From positions 65,600 to 120,145 of the forward strand of contig CACZMV010000011.1 in the NCBI GenBank assembly GCA_902782305.1: DNA of 54,546 nucleotides, given 5' to 3'. Shown piece by piece: positions 7,430 through 15,585 of this stretch; position 1 is the first letter of the stretch; each line of letters begins with the position of its first letter. The DNA is from an uncultured Prevotellaceae bacterium. GTDB taxonomy: Bacteria > Bacteroidota > Bacteroidia > Bacteroidales > Bacteroidaceae. The translations under genes were made by a program, and so were the position numbers. Below the pieces are notes generated by a model, which did no database searches, was not told where the DNA came from, and saw only the letters and a list, made by a program, of their open reading frames with translations.

Positions 7430-9256
7430 ATGCAAGCACTGATATTAGCAGCAGGTATGGGAAAGCGTCTTGGTGAATATACCAAGAATAACACAAAGTG
7501 TATGGTACCTGTAAATGGTGTTCCGTTGATTGATCGTGTTTTACTACAACTTTCAAAACTGTCTCTAAAGCGTGTAGTGATTGTGGTTGGTTATGAAGGG
7601 CAAAAGCTCATGAGTTATCTGGGGCAAGAACAGCATGGATTAAAGATTGAATATGTGAATAATCCAGTCTATAATAAAACGAATAATATATATTCTTTGG
7701 CGTTAGCAAAGGAAAAACTCCAAGAAGATGATACTCTTTTAATTGAGAGTGATTTAATCTTTGATGATGGCATGTTTAACCTCTTGGTTGATAATCCATA
7801 CCCTAATCTTGCTCTTGTGGCAAAATATGAAAATTGGATGGATGGAACAATGGTTCGTATTGATAATGATAATAATATTGTTAATTTTGTTCCGAAAACA
7901 GCATTTAGATTTGCCGATACAGCTTATTATTATAAGACAGTTAATATTTATAAGTTCTCCAAAAAGTTTTCTCAAACGAAATATGTACCATTCTTAGAGG
8001 CATATACGAAGGCAGTAGGCAATAATGAATATTACGAGAATGTTTTGCGTATTATTTCATTCCTGAATAGCCATGAACTAAAGGCACTTCCAATAATCAA
8101 TGAAAAATGGTATGAGATAGATGATAAACAGGACCTTGACATTGCTGAGGCTTTATTTGCTGATGAGAAGGATATTCTTCGCAAGTATTATGGACGATAT
8201 GGGGGGTTTTGGCGTTTCCCTAAGATGCTGGATTATTGTTATTTGGTGAATCCTTATTTTAATGAGTCACGTATTATTGACGAAATGGAAGCTTATTTTA
8301 GGACTCTTATTTCTGAGTATCCTTCAGGAATGAAAGTAAATACTCTGATAGCAAGTAAGTGTTGGGGTGTCAAGGAAGAATACATAATTCCGGGTAATGG
8401 AGCTGCGGAGCTGATTAAGGCTTTGATGGAAATTCTACCAGGTACATTAGGTATTACACGACCTACTTTTGAGGAATATCCCAATAGACGAGACAAAGAC
8501 TCCCATGTAACGTTCATTCCGGAAAATCTTAACTATCGTTATTCAGCTAAAGATTTGATGGATTATTTTGAAGTTCATCATGCAGATAATATTTTACTGA
8601 TTAATCCCGATAATCCATCTGGTAATTTTATACCAATTGATGATGTCTTAACTTTGGCTGCTTGGTGTCAGCGTAGAAACATACGTCTCATTGTAGATGA
8701 AAGTTTCGTGGATTTTAGCAATGGTTTTATTAATAACACATTATTACATGATAACATACTCGAATCTTATACTGGATTGATAGTAATCAAGAGTATTAGT
8801 AAAAGCTATGGTGTACCTGGAATTCGTTTGGGAATACTTTGTTCAGCGGATATAGAACTTATTGCCAAGCTAAAGAAGATGGTGAGTATCTGGAATATTA
8901 ATTCCTTTGCTGAGTTTTTTATGCAGATATTCAACAAGTATGAGAAGGATTATAAGAGAGCTTGCGAGAAGTTTATAACAGAACGTTATGATTTTGAGAG
9001 AAAGTTAAAAGAGATTAGTTTTTTGCGGGTTATGCCTTCTCAGGCAAACTATTTCCTATGTGAAATACTCCCTCCGAAAAATGCTAATCAGTTGGTGATG
9101 ACGATGCTTAAGAATTACAATATCCTTGTTCGAGATTGCTCAGATAAGAAAGGTTTTGATGGTAAGCAATATATGCGAATAGCAATACGGTCACATGAGG
9201 ATAATGCGAGATTCATTAAGGCATTTAAGGAATTGGATAATCAGCAAACTCTATGA
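7430..9256 (+). CDS. Bifunctional CTP-transferase / CobD-HisC-like PLP enzyme, probable CDP-amino-alcohol synthase
   Basis: The protein has two domains in 608 residues. Residues 1-245 are a LicC-like nucleotidyltransferase (LILAAGMGKRLG at 4-15, metal-binding ESDLIFD at 106-112). Residues 255-605 are a class I/II PLP enzyme of the CobD/HisC type (NPDNPSG at 392-398, D423 in IVDES, Schiff-base K458 in SISKSYG, IRLG at 465-468). CobD is a threonine-phosphate decarboxylase, and a related serine-phosphate decarboxylase works in the Campylobacter capsule pathway (from memory). I infer O-phosphoserine to phosphoethanolamine, then CDP-ethanolamine, by one polypeptide. Transamination to another CDP-amino-alcohol is the alternative. 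Its stop overlaps the opine dehydrogenase start (ATGA). Confidence 0.75.
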   Translation: MQALILAAGMGKRLGEYTKNNTKCMVPVNGVPLIDRVLLQLSKLSLKRVVIVVGYEGQKLMSYLGQEQHGLKIEYVNNPVYNKTNNIYSLALAKEKLQEDDTLLIESDLIFDDGMFNLLVDNPYPNLALVAKYENWMDGTMVRIDNDNNIVNFVPKTAFRFADTAYYYKTVNIYKFSKKFSQTKYVPFLEAYTKAVGNNEYYENVLRIISFLNSHELKALPIINEKWYEIDDKQDLDIAEALFADEKDILRKYYGRYGGFWRFPKMLDYCYLVNPYFNESRIIDEMEAYFRTLISEYPSGMKVNTLIASKCWGVKEEYIIPGNGAAELIKALMEILPGTLGITRPTFEEYPNRRDKDSHVTFIPENLNYRYSAKDLMDYFEVHHADNILLINPDNPSGNFIPIDDVLTLAAWCQRRNIRLIVDESFVDFSNGFINNTLLHDNILESYTGLIVIKSISKSYGVPGIRLGILCSADIELIAKLKKMVSIWNINSFAEFFMQIFNKYEKDYKRACEKFITERYDFERKLKEISFLRVMPSQANYFLCEILPPKNANQLVMTMLKNYNILVRDCSDKKGFDGKQYMRIAIRSHEDNARFIKAFKELDNQQTL

Positions 9257-10263
9257 ATATAACAATTTGTGGAGGAGGAAATCTGGGACATGTGACGGCA
9301 GGTTTTTTTGCCTCGCAAGGAGAGCATAATGTATCTTTATTAACAACTCGTCCTGAGAAATGGTCTCACCATATTGAAATAGTTGATAATAATGGTAATT
9401 CTTTTAAAGGTAAACTAACAAAAATTTCGTCACAGCCAAAAGATGTAATTCCTAATTCTGATATTGTATTGATATGTCTTCCTGGTTATGCTATTCATGA
9501 TTTGTTGATTTGTATTGATCCATATCTGGATTCCAAGACATGGTTAGGATCTATTGTTTCAAGTACCGGCTTTTTCTTTGAAGCATTTAAAATATTATCT
9601 AATATACAACCATTGTTCGGATTTCAGCGTGTGCCGTTTATCTCTAGAATTATAAATTATGGTCATGTGGCAGAGTTGAAAGGATATAAAGAATCGCTTT
9701 GTGTTGCTGTCGAGCAGACTGATGATAAAGAGTCTATTAGGAAAGTGCTAGAGAAATTGTTTAAGACGCCAACACATCTTGCAGAGAGCTACTATGAGGT
9801 TAGTCTTTCTAATAGTAATCCTCTTCTTCATACTTCACGATTATATACCATGTGGAAAAATTGGAAACCTGGTATTGCATATGATAGTAATCCGGATTTC
9901 TATACAGAATGGACAAAAGAGGCTTCACAGTTATTAATTTCAATGGATGAGGAATTCCAGAAACTATTGATGATAATTGGACTGCGTGAAGGAGCTATAC
10001 CTTCTGTTTTAAGTTATTATGAGAGTTATAATGCAGATTCGTTAACTAAGAAAATTCAGTCAATTCCTGCGTTTAAAGGCATATCGTCGCCGATGAATTT
10101 AAATAAATATGGCAAATATGAACCGGATTTTAGTAGTAGATATTTTACAGAAGATTTCCCCTATGGAATGAGATTTATTGTAGAAACCGCACAAGAGTAT
10201 GATGTCGTAACTCCGATTATTGATGAGGTTTATCAATGGGGTATAGATAAGTGTGATTTTTAA
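9253..10263 (+). CDS. NAD(P)-dependent opine (octopine/nopaline) dehydrogenase family protein
   Basis: This 336-residue protein has an N-terminal Rossmann domain (ICGGGNLGHV, 5-14) and a C-terminal all-helical octopine-dehydrogenase domain. The family NPxxH motif is present as SNSNPLLH, with catalytic His193, and GFQRVPFISR (123-132) is also typical. Opine dehydrogenases reductively join an amine and a 2-oxo acid such as pyruvate. The start overlaps the stop of the bifunctional CTP-transferase/PLP gene by four bases, so the two products are surely made together. The amine is therefore probably phosphoethanolamine or its CDP form, giving an N-(1-carboxyalkyl) derivative. That substrate is inference. 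Confidence 0.82.
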   Translation: MNITICGGGNLGHVTAGFFASQGEHNVSLLTTRPEKWSHHIEIVDNNGNSFKGKLTKISSQPKDVIPNSDIVLICLPGYAIHDLLICIDPYLDSKTWLGSIVSSTGFFFEAFKILSNIQPLFGFQRVPFISRIINYGHVAELKGYKESLCVAVEQTDDKESIRKVLEKLFKTPTHLAESYYEVSLSNSNPLLHTSRLYTMWKNWKPGIAYDSNPDFYTEWTKEASQLLISMDEEFQKLLMIIGLREGAIPSVLSYYESYNADSLTKKIQSIPAFKGISSPMNLNKYGKYEPDFSSRYFTEDFPYGMRFIVETAQEYDVVTPIIDEVYQWGIDKCDF

Positions 10264-10273
10264 GATATGCAGA

Positions 10274-10966
10274 ATGGATATGGAAAATAGAATCGTTGAT
10301 TACATAAAGAAACGTGTTTTGTCTAAATTTGGGCTTTATAATGCACAATTGAGTCAGAACGCTTTGATGAAGCAGTATGGGTTAGAAATACTAGATATAT
10401 TTCATAATGTAAGTGCGGAATTGAATAAAACTATATGGCTTGAATTTGGAACATTGCTTGGGGCATACCGAAACCATTCTTTTATTAGTTATGATTATGA
10501 CATGGATTTAGGTATGTATTCAGATCAATATGATATTGACTTTGAGAATTCTCTAATTGAAAAAGGATTTAGGAAGAAGCATTTCTTTTATCAGTATAGA
10601 AATAATAGTCGTTTTCTAACTGAAGTGACTTGGGAATATAAGGGATTTCAGGTTGACATATTTTTGTGTTTCAAGGAGAATGACACACGGCATATCTTCT
10701 GTTATGATAAACAAGACGAGGTCACTTTTTCTCAAAATAAGTGGATGTTTCGTGAATATTGCATACCTGATGCGTACCCAATAGAAAAGGTGGAGTTGTC
10801 AAAATTTGAGTATAATTCTCCTGCGGATCCAAGAAAATGTTTGGAGACCTATTATGGCTCCTCATTCATGACTCCCATTGCAGATTGGATTCCTGAGGAA
10901 TCATCAAAACGCTTCAAGACTTGGAGTGTTGATAATGCTTATGGTAGTATAACAATAGTTCGATAG
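10274..10966 (+). CDS. LicD-family phosphotransferase
   Basis: The 230-residue product carries the LicD/fukutin core WLEFGTLLGAYRNHSFI followed by DYDMDLG, with Asp74, Asp76 and Asp78 as probable metal ligands. LicD enzymes transfer a phospho-amino-alcohol from its CDP form to a sugar. The partner genes immediately upstream would supply that donor, so it probably attaches the opine-type phosphate group to the glycan repeat. The frame is open from 10253 inside the previous gene; ATG 10274 (or 10280) is preferred because it leaves a short gap after the stop at 10263. Confidence 0.78.
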   Translation: MDMENRIVDYIKKRVLSKFGLYNAQLSQNALMKQYGLEILDIFHNVSAELNKTIWLEFGTLLGAYRNHSFISYDYDMDLGMYSDQYDIDFENSLIEKGFRKKHFFYQYRNNSRFLTEVTWEYKGFQVDIFLCFKENDTRHIFCYDKQDEVTFSQNKWMFREYCIPDAYPIEKVELSKFEYNSPADPRKCLETYYGSSFMTPIADWIPEESSKRFKTWSVDNAYGSITIVR

Positions 10967-11009
10967 AAAAAGGCTTATTATTCATTAAGAAAACGATAAA
11001 GATGAGTAT

Positions 11010-11918
11010 ATGAAAAATCATTTCAAATTGCTTTTATGGGGTGAGATTAAGAAGATGATATTTCTTAACAGGAAGCCGTCATACAACAAGAAATATTCAA
11101 TCTCAATTTGTGCCATTTTTAAAGATGAAGCCCCATTTCTTAGAGAATGGATTGAGTTGAATAGTCTCGTTGGAGTTGAGCATTTTTATATGTATAATAA
11201 CAATTCTACAGATAACTATCACGAGGTCTTACAACCATATATTGAGAAAGGATTTGTTACTCTTGTAGATTTCCCTTATGATCATGCACAGTTTAAAGCA
11301 TATCAAGATTTTTATGAAACATATAGGCATGAAACACAATGGGTTTCATTCCTAGATATAGATGAATTTTTCTGTCCGAATTCGCATTTGACATTGCAAG
11401 AATGGATAAAACCTTATGAAAAATATCCTGTTATACAAATATATTGGAAGATGTTTGGGACTTCAGGAAAGATGCATCATGACTATAATCAGTTAGTTAT
11501 AGAACAATATCATGTTAGTTGGAGTCATATAGATCATTGCGGGAAGTGTCTCATTAATACGGATTATGACATCAGTGTTTTTGATTCATCGTGTCATCAT
11601 GCAACAACGGTTTTGGTGAAAATTTTAGGAAAAAATAGGTTGATACGTCCCGTCAATATATTCCATCGGACAACAATAGGAGAAGGAACTTTCCTACCTG
11701 TGGATGAAACAGACCCCTCAATCCAAATTAATCACTATTGGAGTAAAGCATGGGATATTTATGATTCAAAACGAAAGAAAACAGATGTCTTTTTTAAAGA
11801 AAATCCAAAGAAGGACCTAAGTTATTTCTTATACCATGAGAATAAGAATTGTTCATCGGATTATAACATATACAAATATCTGATGCAATTAAAATTGAGA
11901 ATGAATAATATAGAATAA
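11010..11918 (+). CDS. Glycosyltransferase family 92-like protein
   Basis: This 302-residue protein has a GT-A fold of the GT92/DUF23 type. It begins its core with ISICAIFKDEAPFLREWIE (31-49), followed by GVEHFYMYNNNSTD and the metal-binding WVSFLDIDEFF with D116-x-D118. The family adds galactose or related sugars in eukaryotes and occurs widely in bacterial polysaccharide loci; the sugar here is unknown. It follows the LicD gene by 43 bases and precedes the tandem ketoisomerase. Confidence 0.8.
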   Translation: MKNHFKLLLWGEIKKMIFLNRKPSYNKKYSISICAIFKDEAPFLREWIELNSLVGVEHFYMYNNNSTDNYHEVLQPYIEKGFVTLVDFPYDHAQFKAYQDFYETYRHETQWVSFLDIDEFFCPNSHLTLQEWIKPYEKYPVIQIYWKMFGTSGKMHHDYNQLVIEQYHVSWSHIDHCGKCLINTDYDISVFDSSCHHATTVLVKILGKNRLIRPVNIFHRTTIGEGTFLPVDETDPSIQINHYWSKAWDIYDSKRKKTDVFFKENPKKDLSYFLYHENKNCSSDYNIYKYLMQLKLRMNNIE

Positions 11919-11996
11919 TGGATATTTTTGTCAAAAACAGGTTAATACAGATGTAATATTTATTAAGAATGTCGTTTCTAATATTGTCTTAAACGT

Positions 11997-12902
11997 ATGA
12001 TAATACAAACTCCCCAAATACTCGATTTACCTAAAATAGTAGATCCTCGAGGTAATTTGTCCATTATAGAACAAATTAAACAGATTCCCTTCGAAATAAA
12101 ACGGGTGCATTGGATATATGATGTGCCTGGTGGATTAGATAGGGGAGGTCATGCTTATAAACAGACGGAGGAGTTTATCGTAGCTCTCTCTGGTAGTTTT
12201 GACGTGGAGATAGATGATGGAGAAAAAAAACAAGTTTTTCCGCTCAATCGTTCTTATTACGGTCTATATGTTCCCAATGGCATGTGGCGCACAATGACCA
12301 ATTTCTCCACCAATTCATTGGCATTGGTTCTCTCTTCAACGGATTATGATGAGCAGGATTATGTGTCAGATTATGAGGAATATAAATTATGGAGAAAGGA
12401 CTACACAAGAATTCCCACTGTTTACGACACTAAGACATCCATAAAAGTTAATGCCCCAAGTAATAACCTTGTTGATTCTGGAGGAAGAAGTGTATTTGAC
12501 TGCTCCCTCTGCGAATTGAATAAAATGCATGATAAAGAGGGAAACTTAACATATATGTATGAAAATGTACATGTACCTTTTCCTATAAATCGAGTGTTTT
12601 ATTCGTACGATATTCCAGGTGGTGAAGATCGTGGAGCCCATGCCCATAAGAAATGCCATCAGTTTTTGATTGCAGCCAGTGGCAGTTTCGAAGTTGTCCT
12701 TGATGATGGTATAAACAAACGGACAGTATTACTTAACAGGCCTTTTTGGGGGTTACATGTTCCACCTGGTATATGGGCATCGGAACAAGGTTTTTCATCA
12801 GGAAGTATTTGTCTGGTATTAGCTTCAGAAGGATATTCAGAAGAGGACTATATACGAAACTATGATGATTATTTAGATTTTATAAATCAAGATAACCGAT
12901 AA
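11997..12902 (+). CDS. Tandem WxcM/FdtA-type sugar 3,4-ketoisomerase (two cupin domains fused)
   Basis: This 301-residue protein holds two copies of the roughly 140-residue FdtA/QdtA cupin, at about 5-130 and 165-297. FdtA-type enzymes isomerise dTDP-4-keto-6-deoxyglucose to the 3-keto form that FdtB aminates. The C-terminal copy has the canonical YDIPGGEDRGAHAHK with His215 and His217. The N-terminal copy reads YDVPGGLDRGGHAYK, so the second catalytic His is Tyr54. The N-terminal half is therefore probably altered or inactive, or has another specificity. The gene is followed at once by a decayed aminotransferase tail, which suggests an ancestral fdtA-fdtB order. Confidence 0.85.
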   Translation: MIIQTPQILDLPKIVDPRGNLSIIEQIKQIPFEIKRVHWIYDVPGGLDRGGHAYKQTEEFIVALSGSFDVEIDDGEKKQVFPLNRSYYGLYVPNGMWRTMTNFSTNSLALVLSSTDYDEQDYVSDYEEYKLWRKDYTRIPTVYDTKTSIKVNAPSNNLVDSGGRSVFDCSLCELNKMHDKEGNLTYMYENVHVPFPINRVFYSYDIPGGEDRGAHAHKKCHQFLIAASGSFEVVLDDGINKRTVLLNRPFWGLHVPPGIWASEQGFSSGSICLVLASEGYSEEDYIRNYDDYLDFINQDNR

Positions 12903-13002
12903 GAATTGGAACAAGCTCTCCTTTCATGTTACTGAATGCATTCATGCTCAGGAGTTATCCATACCCCAAAAACAAGTCTTAAAGAAAAGTGAGGCAAAAT
13001 AG
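12903..13002 (+). pseudogene. 3' remnant of a second FdtB-like aminotransferase
   Basis: Directly after the ketoisomerase stop, a frame with no start encodes a tail that aligns without gaps to residues 328-360 of the intact aminotransferase at 3831-4946. KNWNKLSFHVTEC matches KAWNHRSYPITQR, then IHAQELSIP is identical, then QKQVLKKSEAK matches MSQVVTRQEAE. It ends in TAG at 13000-13002, about ten residues before the normal end. Everything before this tail is gone. It is a deletion scar of a duplicate aminotransferase gene. Confidence 0.8.
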
Positions 13003-13033
13003 TGGTTGAAGTTTTAAATTTATTCAGATAGGC

Positions 13034-13978
13034 ATGGAATATAGTAAACCTATTATCTCAATATGCATACCAACAAATGGTGCAACTAAGTGGGTTATAC
13101 CAACGCTTAAGGGGGTATACTCACAAGGAGTAGATTTGTCTTTATTTGATGTGGTTATCACCGACAATGGTGAGAATAGTGACTTAAAGGACGAATTGAA
13201 GCAATTTGACTACTCTAATTTGTCCTATTACAAGACTGAAAGCAAGGGATTCCTAAATCTAATAACATCTCTAAAACTTGGAAATGGTATATATCATAAG
13301 ATGCTTAATCACAGGAGTATTCTAGAACCCAATGCATTAAGAGACTGGATTTCTCTTGTTGAAAAATACAGATTAACCAAGCCTGTAATATATTGTAGTA
13401 ATGGATCCATTACAAATGGTGAAATAACAGAATGTGAGAATTTAGACGAGTTTGTGTTTAATCTTCATTATATGTGTACATGGAGTGGCGGTATTGGCAT
13501 TTGGGATAATGATATAGAGAGTTTGAATGAGATAAAATATAATGAAATGTTTCCTAATACTTCCCTTCTTTTTGAACATCGCCAACATAGTAATTATATT
13601 ATCTACAATAAGAAATTTGAGGTTCAACAATGTGGGCAAGGGAAAGGGCATTATAACTTATTCAACACATTTGCTGTGGTTTTTCCTGATATGCTGAATG
13701 ATTTGCTTCTTAAGGGTCGAATAACTTCGAGAACATATAATAAAGTTTTGGAAGATTTATACAGGTGTTTACAGGACTTTTATATGCAATTTGTTTTGAA
13801 ATCTCTAGATAAATCATTTGATTTGTCAGGTATTCATAAGAGTCTTACTACCTATTATTCAGAAAGAGACTATTGGCGTATGATGTATTATTGCCATAAA
13901 ATATACTATTACGAGAAGATAATGAGTATCTTGACTTGTACGAAGAGAAAGATATTAGGATGGAAACAGAATAATTAG
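13034..13978 (+). CDS. Glycosyltransferase family 2-like protein with unusual DxD region
   Basis: This 314-residue protein opens like a GT2 enzyme (ISICIPTNGATKWVIPTLKGVYSQ, with VVITDNGEN at 40-48). At the place of the metal-binding DxD it has LNHRS (91-95). The C-terminal third is helical and aromatic-rich. The nearest resemblance is to abequosyltransferase-like GT2 enzymes, but the missing acidic motif leaves activity in doubt. It starts 31 bases after the aminotransferase remnant and is followed after 9 bases by an acyltransferase gene. Confidence 0.65.
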   Translation: MEYSKPIISICIPTNGATKWVIPTLKGVYSQGVDLSLFDVVITDNGENSDLKDELKQFDYSNLSYYKTESKGFLNLITSLKLGNGIYHKMLNHRSILEPNALRDWISLVEKYRLTKPVIYCSNGSITNGEITECENLDEFVFNLHYMCTWSGGIGIWDNDIESLNEIKYNEMFPNTSLLFEHRQHSNYIIYNKKFEVQQCGQGKGHYNLFNTFAVVFPDMLNDLLLKGRITSRTYNKVLEDLYRCLQDFYMQFVLKSLDKSFDLSGIHKSLTTYYSERDYWRMMYYCHKIYYYEKIMSILTCTKRKILGWKQNN

Positions 13979-13987
13979 GCGTAATAT

Positions 13988-14602
13988 ATGAATTTACTAG
14001 CAATTAAACAAAGAATAGCGCTAGCCATTTATCGGAAACTAAAAACAGTAAAAGCTGTTGGAAATCAATATGAAGTAGATAGAATTATTAATCAGTTTGC
14101 TTCTGTAGGGAGTAATTGTCATCTTTTATGTGATAATAATTATTTAATAGTAGGTGGCAAGTATATTAAGATAGGAGATAACTTTTCTGTGGGAAGATGT
14201 TTAAGAATTGAAGCAATAGATAATTATGCATTAAATAATTATCTTCCTCAAATTATAATAGGAAATAATGTAAGGCTAGAAGATTTTTGTCATATTGGTT
14301 GTATTGAAAAAGTCACAATAGGGAATAACGTTCTTATTGCCAGCAAGGTCTTTATTGCAGACCATTTTCATGGGAGTATTACAAAGAATGACATAGATGT
14401 ACCACCAGCTAAACGCTCACTTTCCAGCAGACCTGTGCACATTGGTGATAATGTGTGGATTGGAGACAATGTTACCATTCTTCCTGGGGTAATCCTCGGT
14501 AATAATGTTATTGTTGGTGCAAATGCTGTTGTAACTCATAGCTTCCCTTCAAACTCTGTCCTTGCAGGGTGTCCTGCAAGGATTATTAAAACATTAGGTT
14601 AG
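13988..14602 (+). CDS. Left-handed beta-helix acyltransferase (WbbJ/CapG-like)
   Basis: This 204-residue hexapeptide-repeat protein has the acceptor/catalytic segment FIADHFHGS and the C-terminal coil series VHIGDNVWIGDNVTILPGV, then NNVIVGANAVVTHSFPSN and GCPARIIK. Proteins of this type O- or N-acetylate sugars using acetyl-CoA. One possible task is N-acetylation of the 3-amino sugar made by the FdtA/FdtB pair, but O-acetylation of the glycan is as likely. It lies in a tight run of transferase genes. Confidence 0.82.
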   Translation: MNLLAIKQRIALAIYRKLKTVKAVGNQYEVDRIINQFASVGSNCHLLCDNNYLIVGGKYIKIGDNFSVGRCLRIEAIDNYALNNYLPQIIIGNNVRLEDFCHIGCIEKVTIGNNVLIASKVFIADHFHGSITKNDIDVPPAKRSLSSRPVHIGDNVWIGDNVTILPGVILGNNVIVGANAVVTHSFPSNSVLAGCPARIIKTLG

Positions 14603-14612
14603 TATATAGGTA

Positions 14613-15545
14613 ATGTTGATATCGGAAAAGGCAAAATCGTTAGTATCCATTATCATTCCCAACTATAATCACGCAAAATTCTTGGATGAGCGTATTCAGA
14701 GTGTTCTGAATCAAACATACCAAAATTTCGAATTGATTATTTTGGATGATAAGTCGTCGGACAATAGCGTGGAAGTAATCAACCAATATAAAGATGATCC
14801 ACGTGTTTCTAGTATTATTATTAATAAAGATAATAGTGGTTCCACGTTTAAGCAATGGTATAAAGGGATAGAAATTGCAAAAGGAGAAATTATTTGGATT
14901 GCAGAAAGTGATGATTCGTGTGCGCCAAATATGTTAGAAACATTGGTACATGGATATGTGGAAAACAATGCAGTATTGGCATTCTCCAGATCATGTAGGT
15001 ATGATGTTGAGGGCAATAAAAGTATATATAACCTTCAAACACTTCTTCCTGGTAATGTTGTGATGAATGGAAAGGATTTCATTTCTGCGTATATGATTCA
15101 ATGTAATGCTGTAGCTAATGCCAGTTCTGTGGTCTTTAATCGGAATATTGCTTTGGGAATAGACAAGCAATATATGAAAATGCAGGGTGATGGCGATTGG
15201 CTGTTTTGGATAGAGATGATGGAACATGGAAATGTCTTTTTTAGTACGAAAGAGCAGAATTATTTTAGATACCACAAGTCAAATACTACCAAAATGTTAG
15301 GCCAGCAAGGTGTTTCTGCAATAGAACATAAGATCATATTTGACTATCTGGTTAATCATGGCTATATTACTAATGTAAAAAATGAAAGGAGAAAATGTCT
15401 CAATTATTATCTCAATGCAGAATACGAGTCGCATAAAGTTAGGAGAAAAGTTCTGAAGTTATGGGATAAAAATGGGATTGGTCGACTGCTTATTTTTCTT
15501 GGGAATATAAAAAGAGACCTATTGCTTTTTATAAAAAATATTTAG
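14613..15545 (+). CDS. Glycosyltransferase family 2
   Basis: This 310-residue GT-A enzyme has VSIIIPNYNHAKFLDERIQS, LDDKSSDNS (45-53) and the metal motif ESDDS (98-102). It is an inverting sugar transferase acting on the cytoplasmic, undecaprenyl-linked intermediate; donor and acceptor are unknown. It lies 10 bases after the acyltransferase gene. Confidence 0.85.
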   Translation: MLISEKAKSLVSIIIPNYNHAKFLDERIQSVLNQTYQNFELIILDDKSSDNSVEVINQYKDDPRVSSIIINKDNSGSTFKQWYKGIEIAKGEIIWIAESDDSCAPNMLETLVHGYVENNAVLAFSRSCRYDVEGNKSIYNLQTLLPGNVVMNGKDFISAYMIQCNAVANASSVVFNRNIALGIDKQYMKMQGDGDWLFWIEMMEHGNVFFSTKEQNYFRYHKSNTTKMLGQQGVSAIEHKIIFDYLVNHGYITNVKNERRKCLNYYLNAEYESHKVRRKVLKLWDKNGIGRLLIFLGNIKRDLLLFIKNI

Positions 15546-15585
15546 TGCTTTTTAAATAATGACATTATTTTCCAAAGAGACTGAG

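Noticed and set aside
7430-9256. PntC-type phosphonate cytidylyltransferase/aminoethylphosphonate transaminase
   Set aside because: Domain order is similar, but the PLP domain is CobD/HisC-like (class I/II) rather than PhnW-like as I recall for PntC, and no PEP mutase or phosphonopyruvate decarboxylase gene is in the window.
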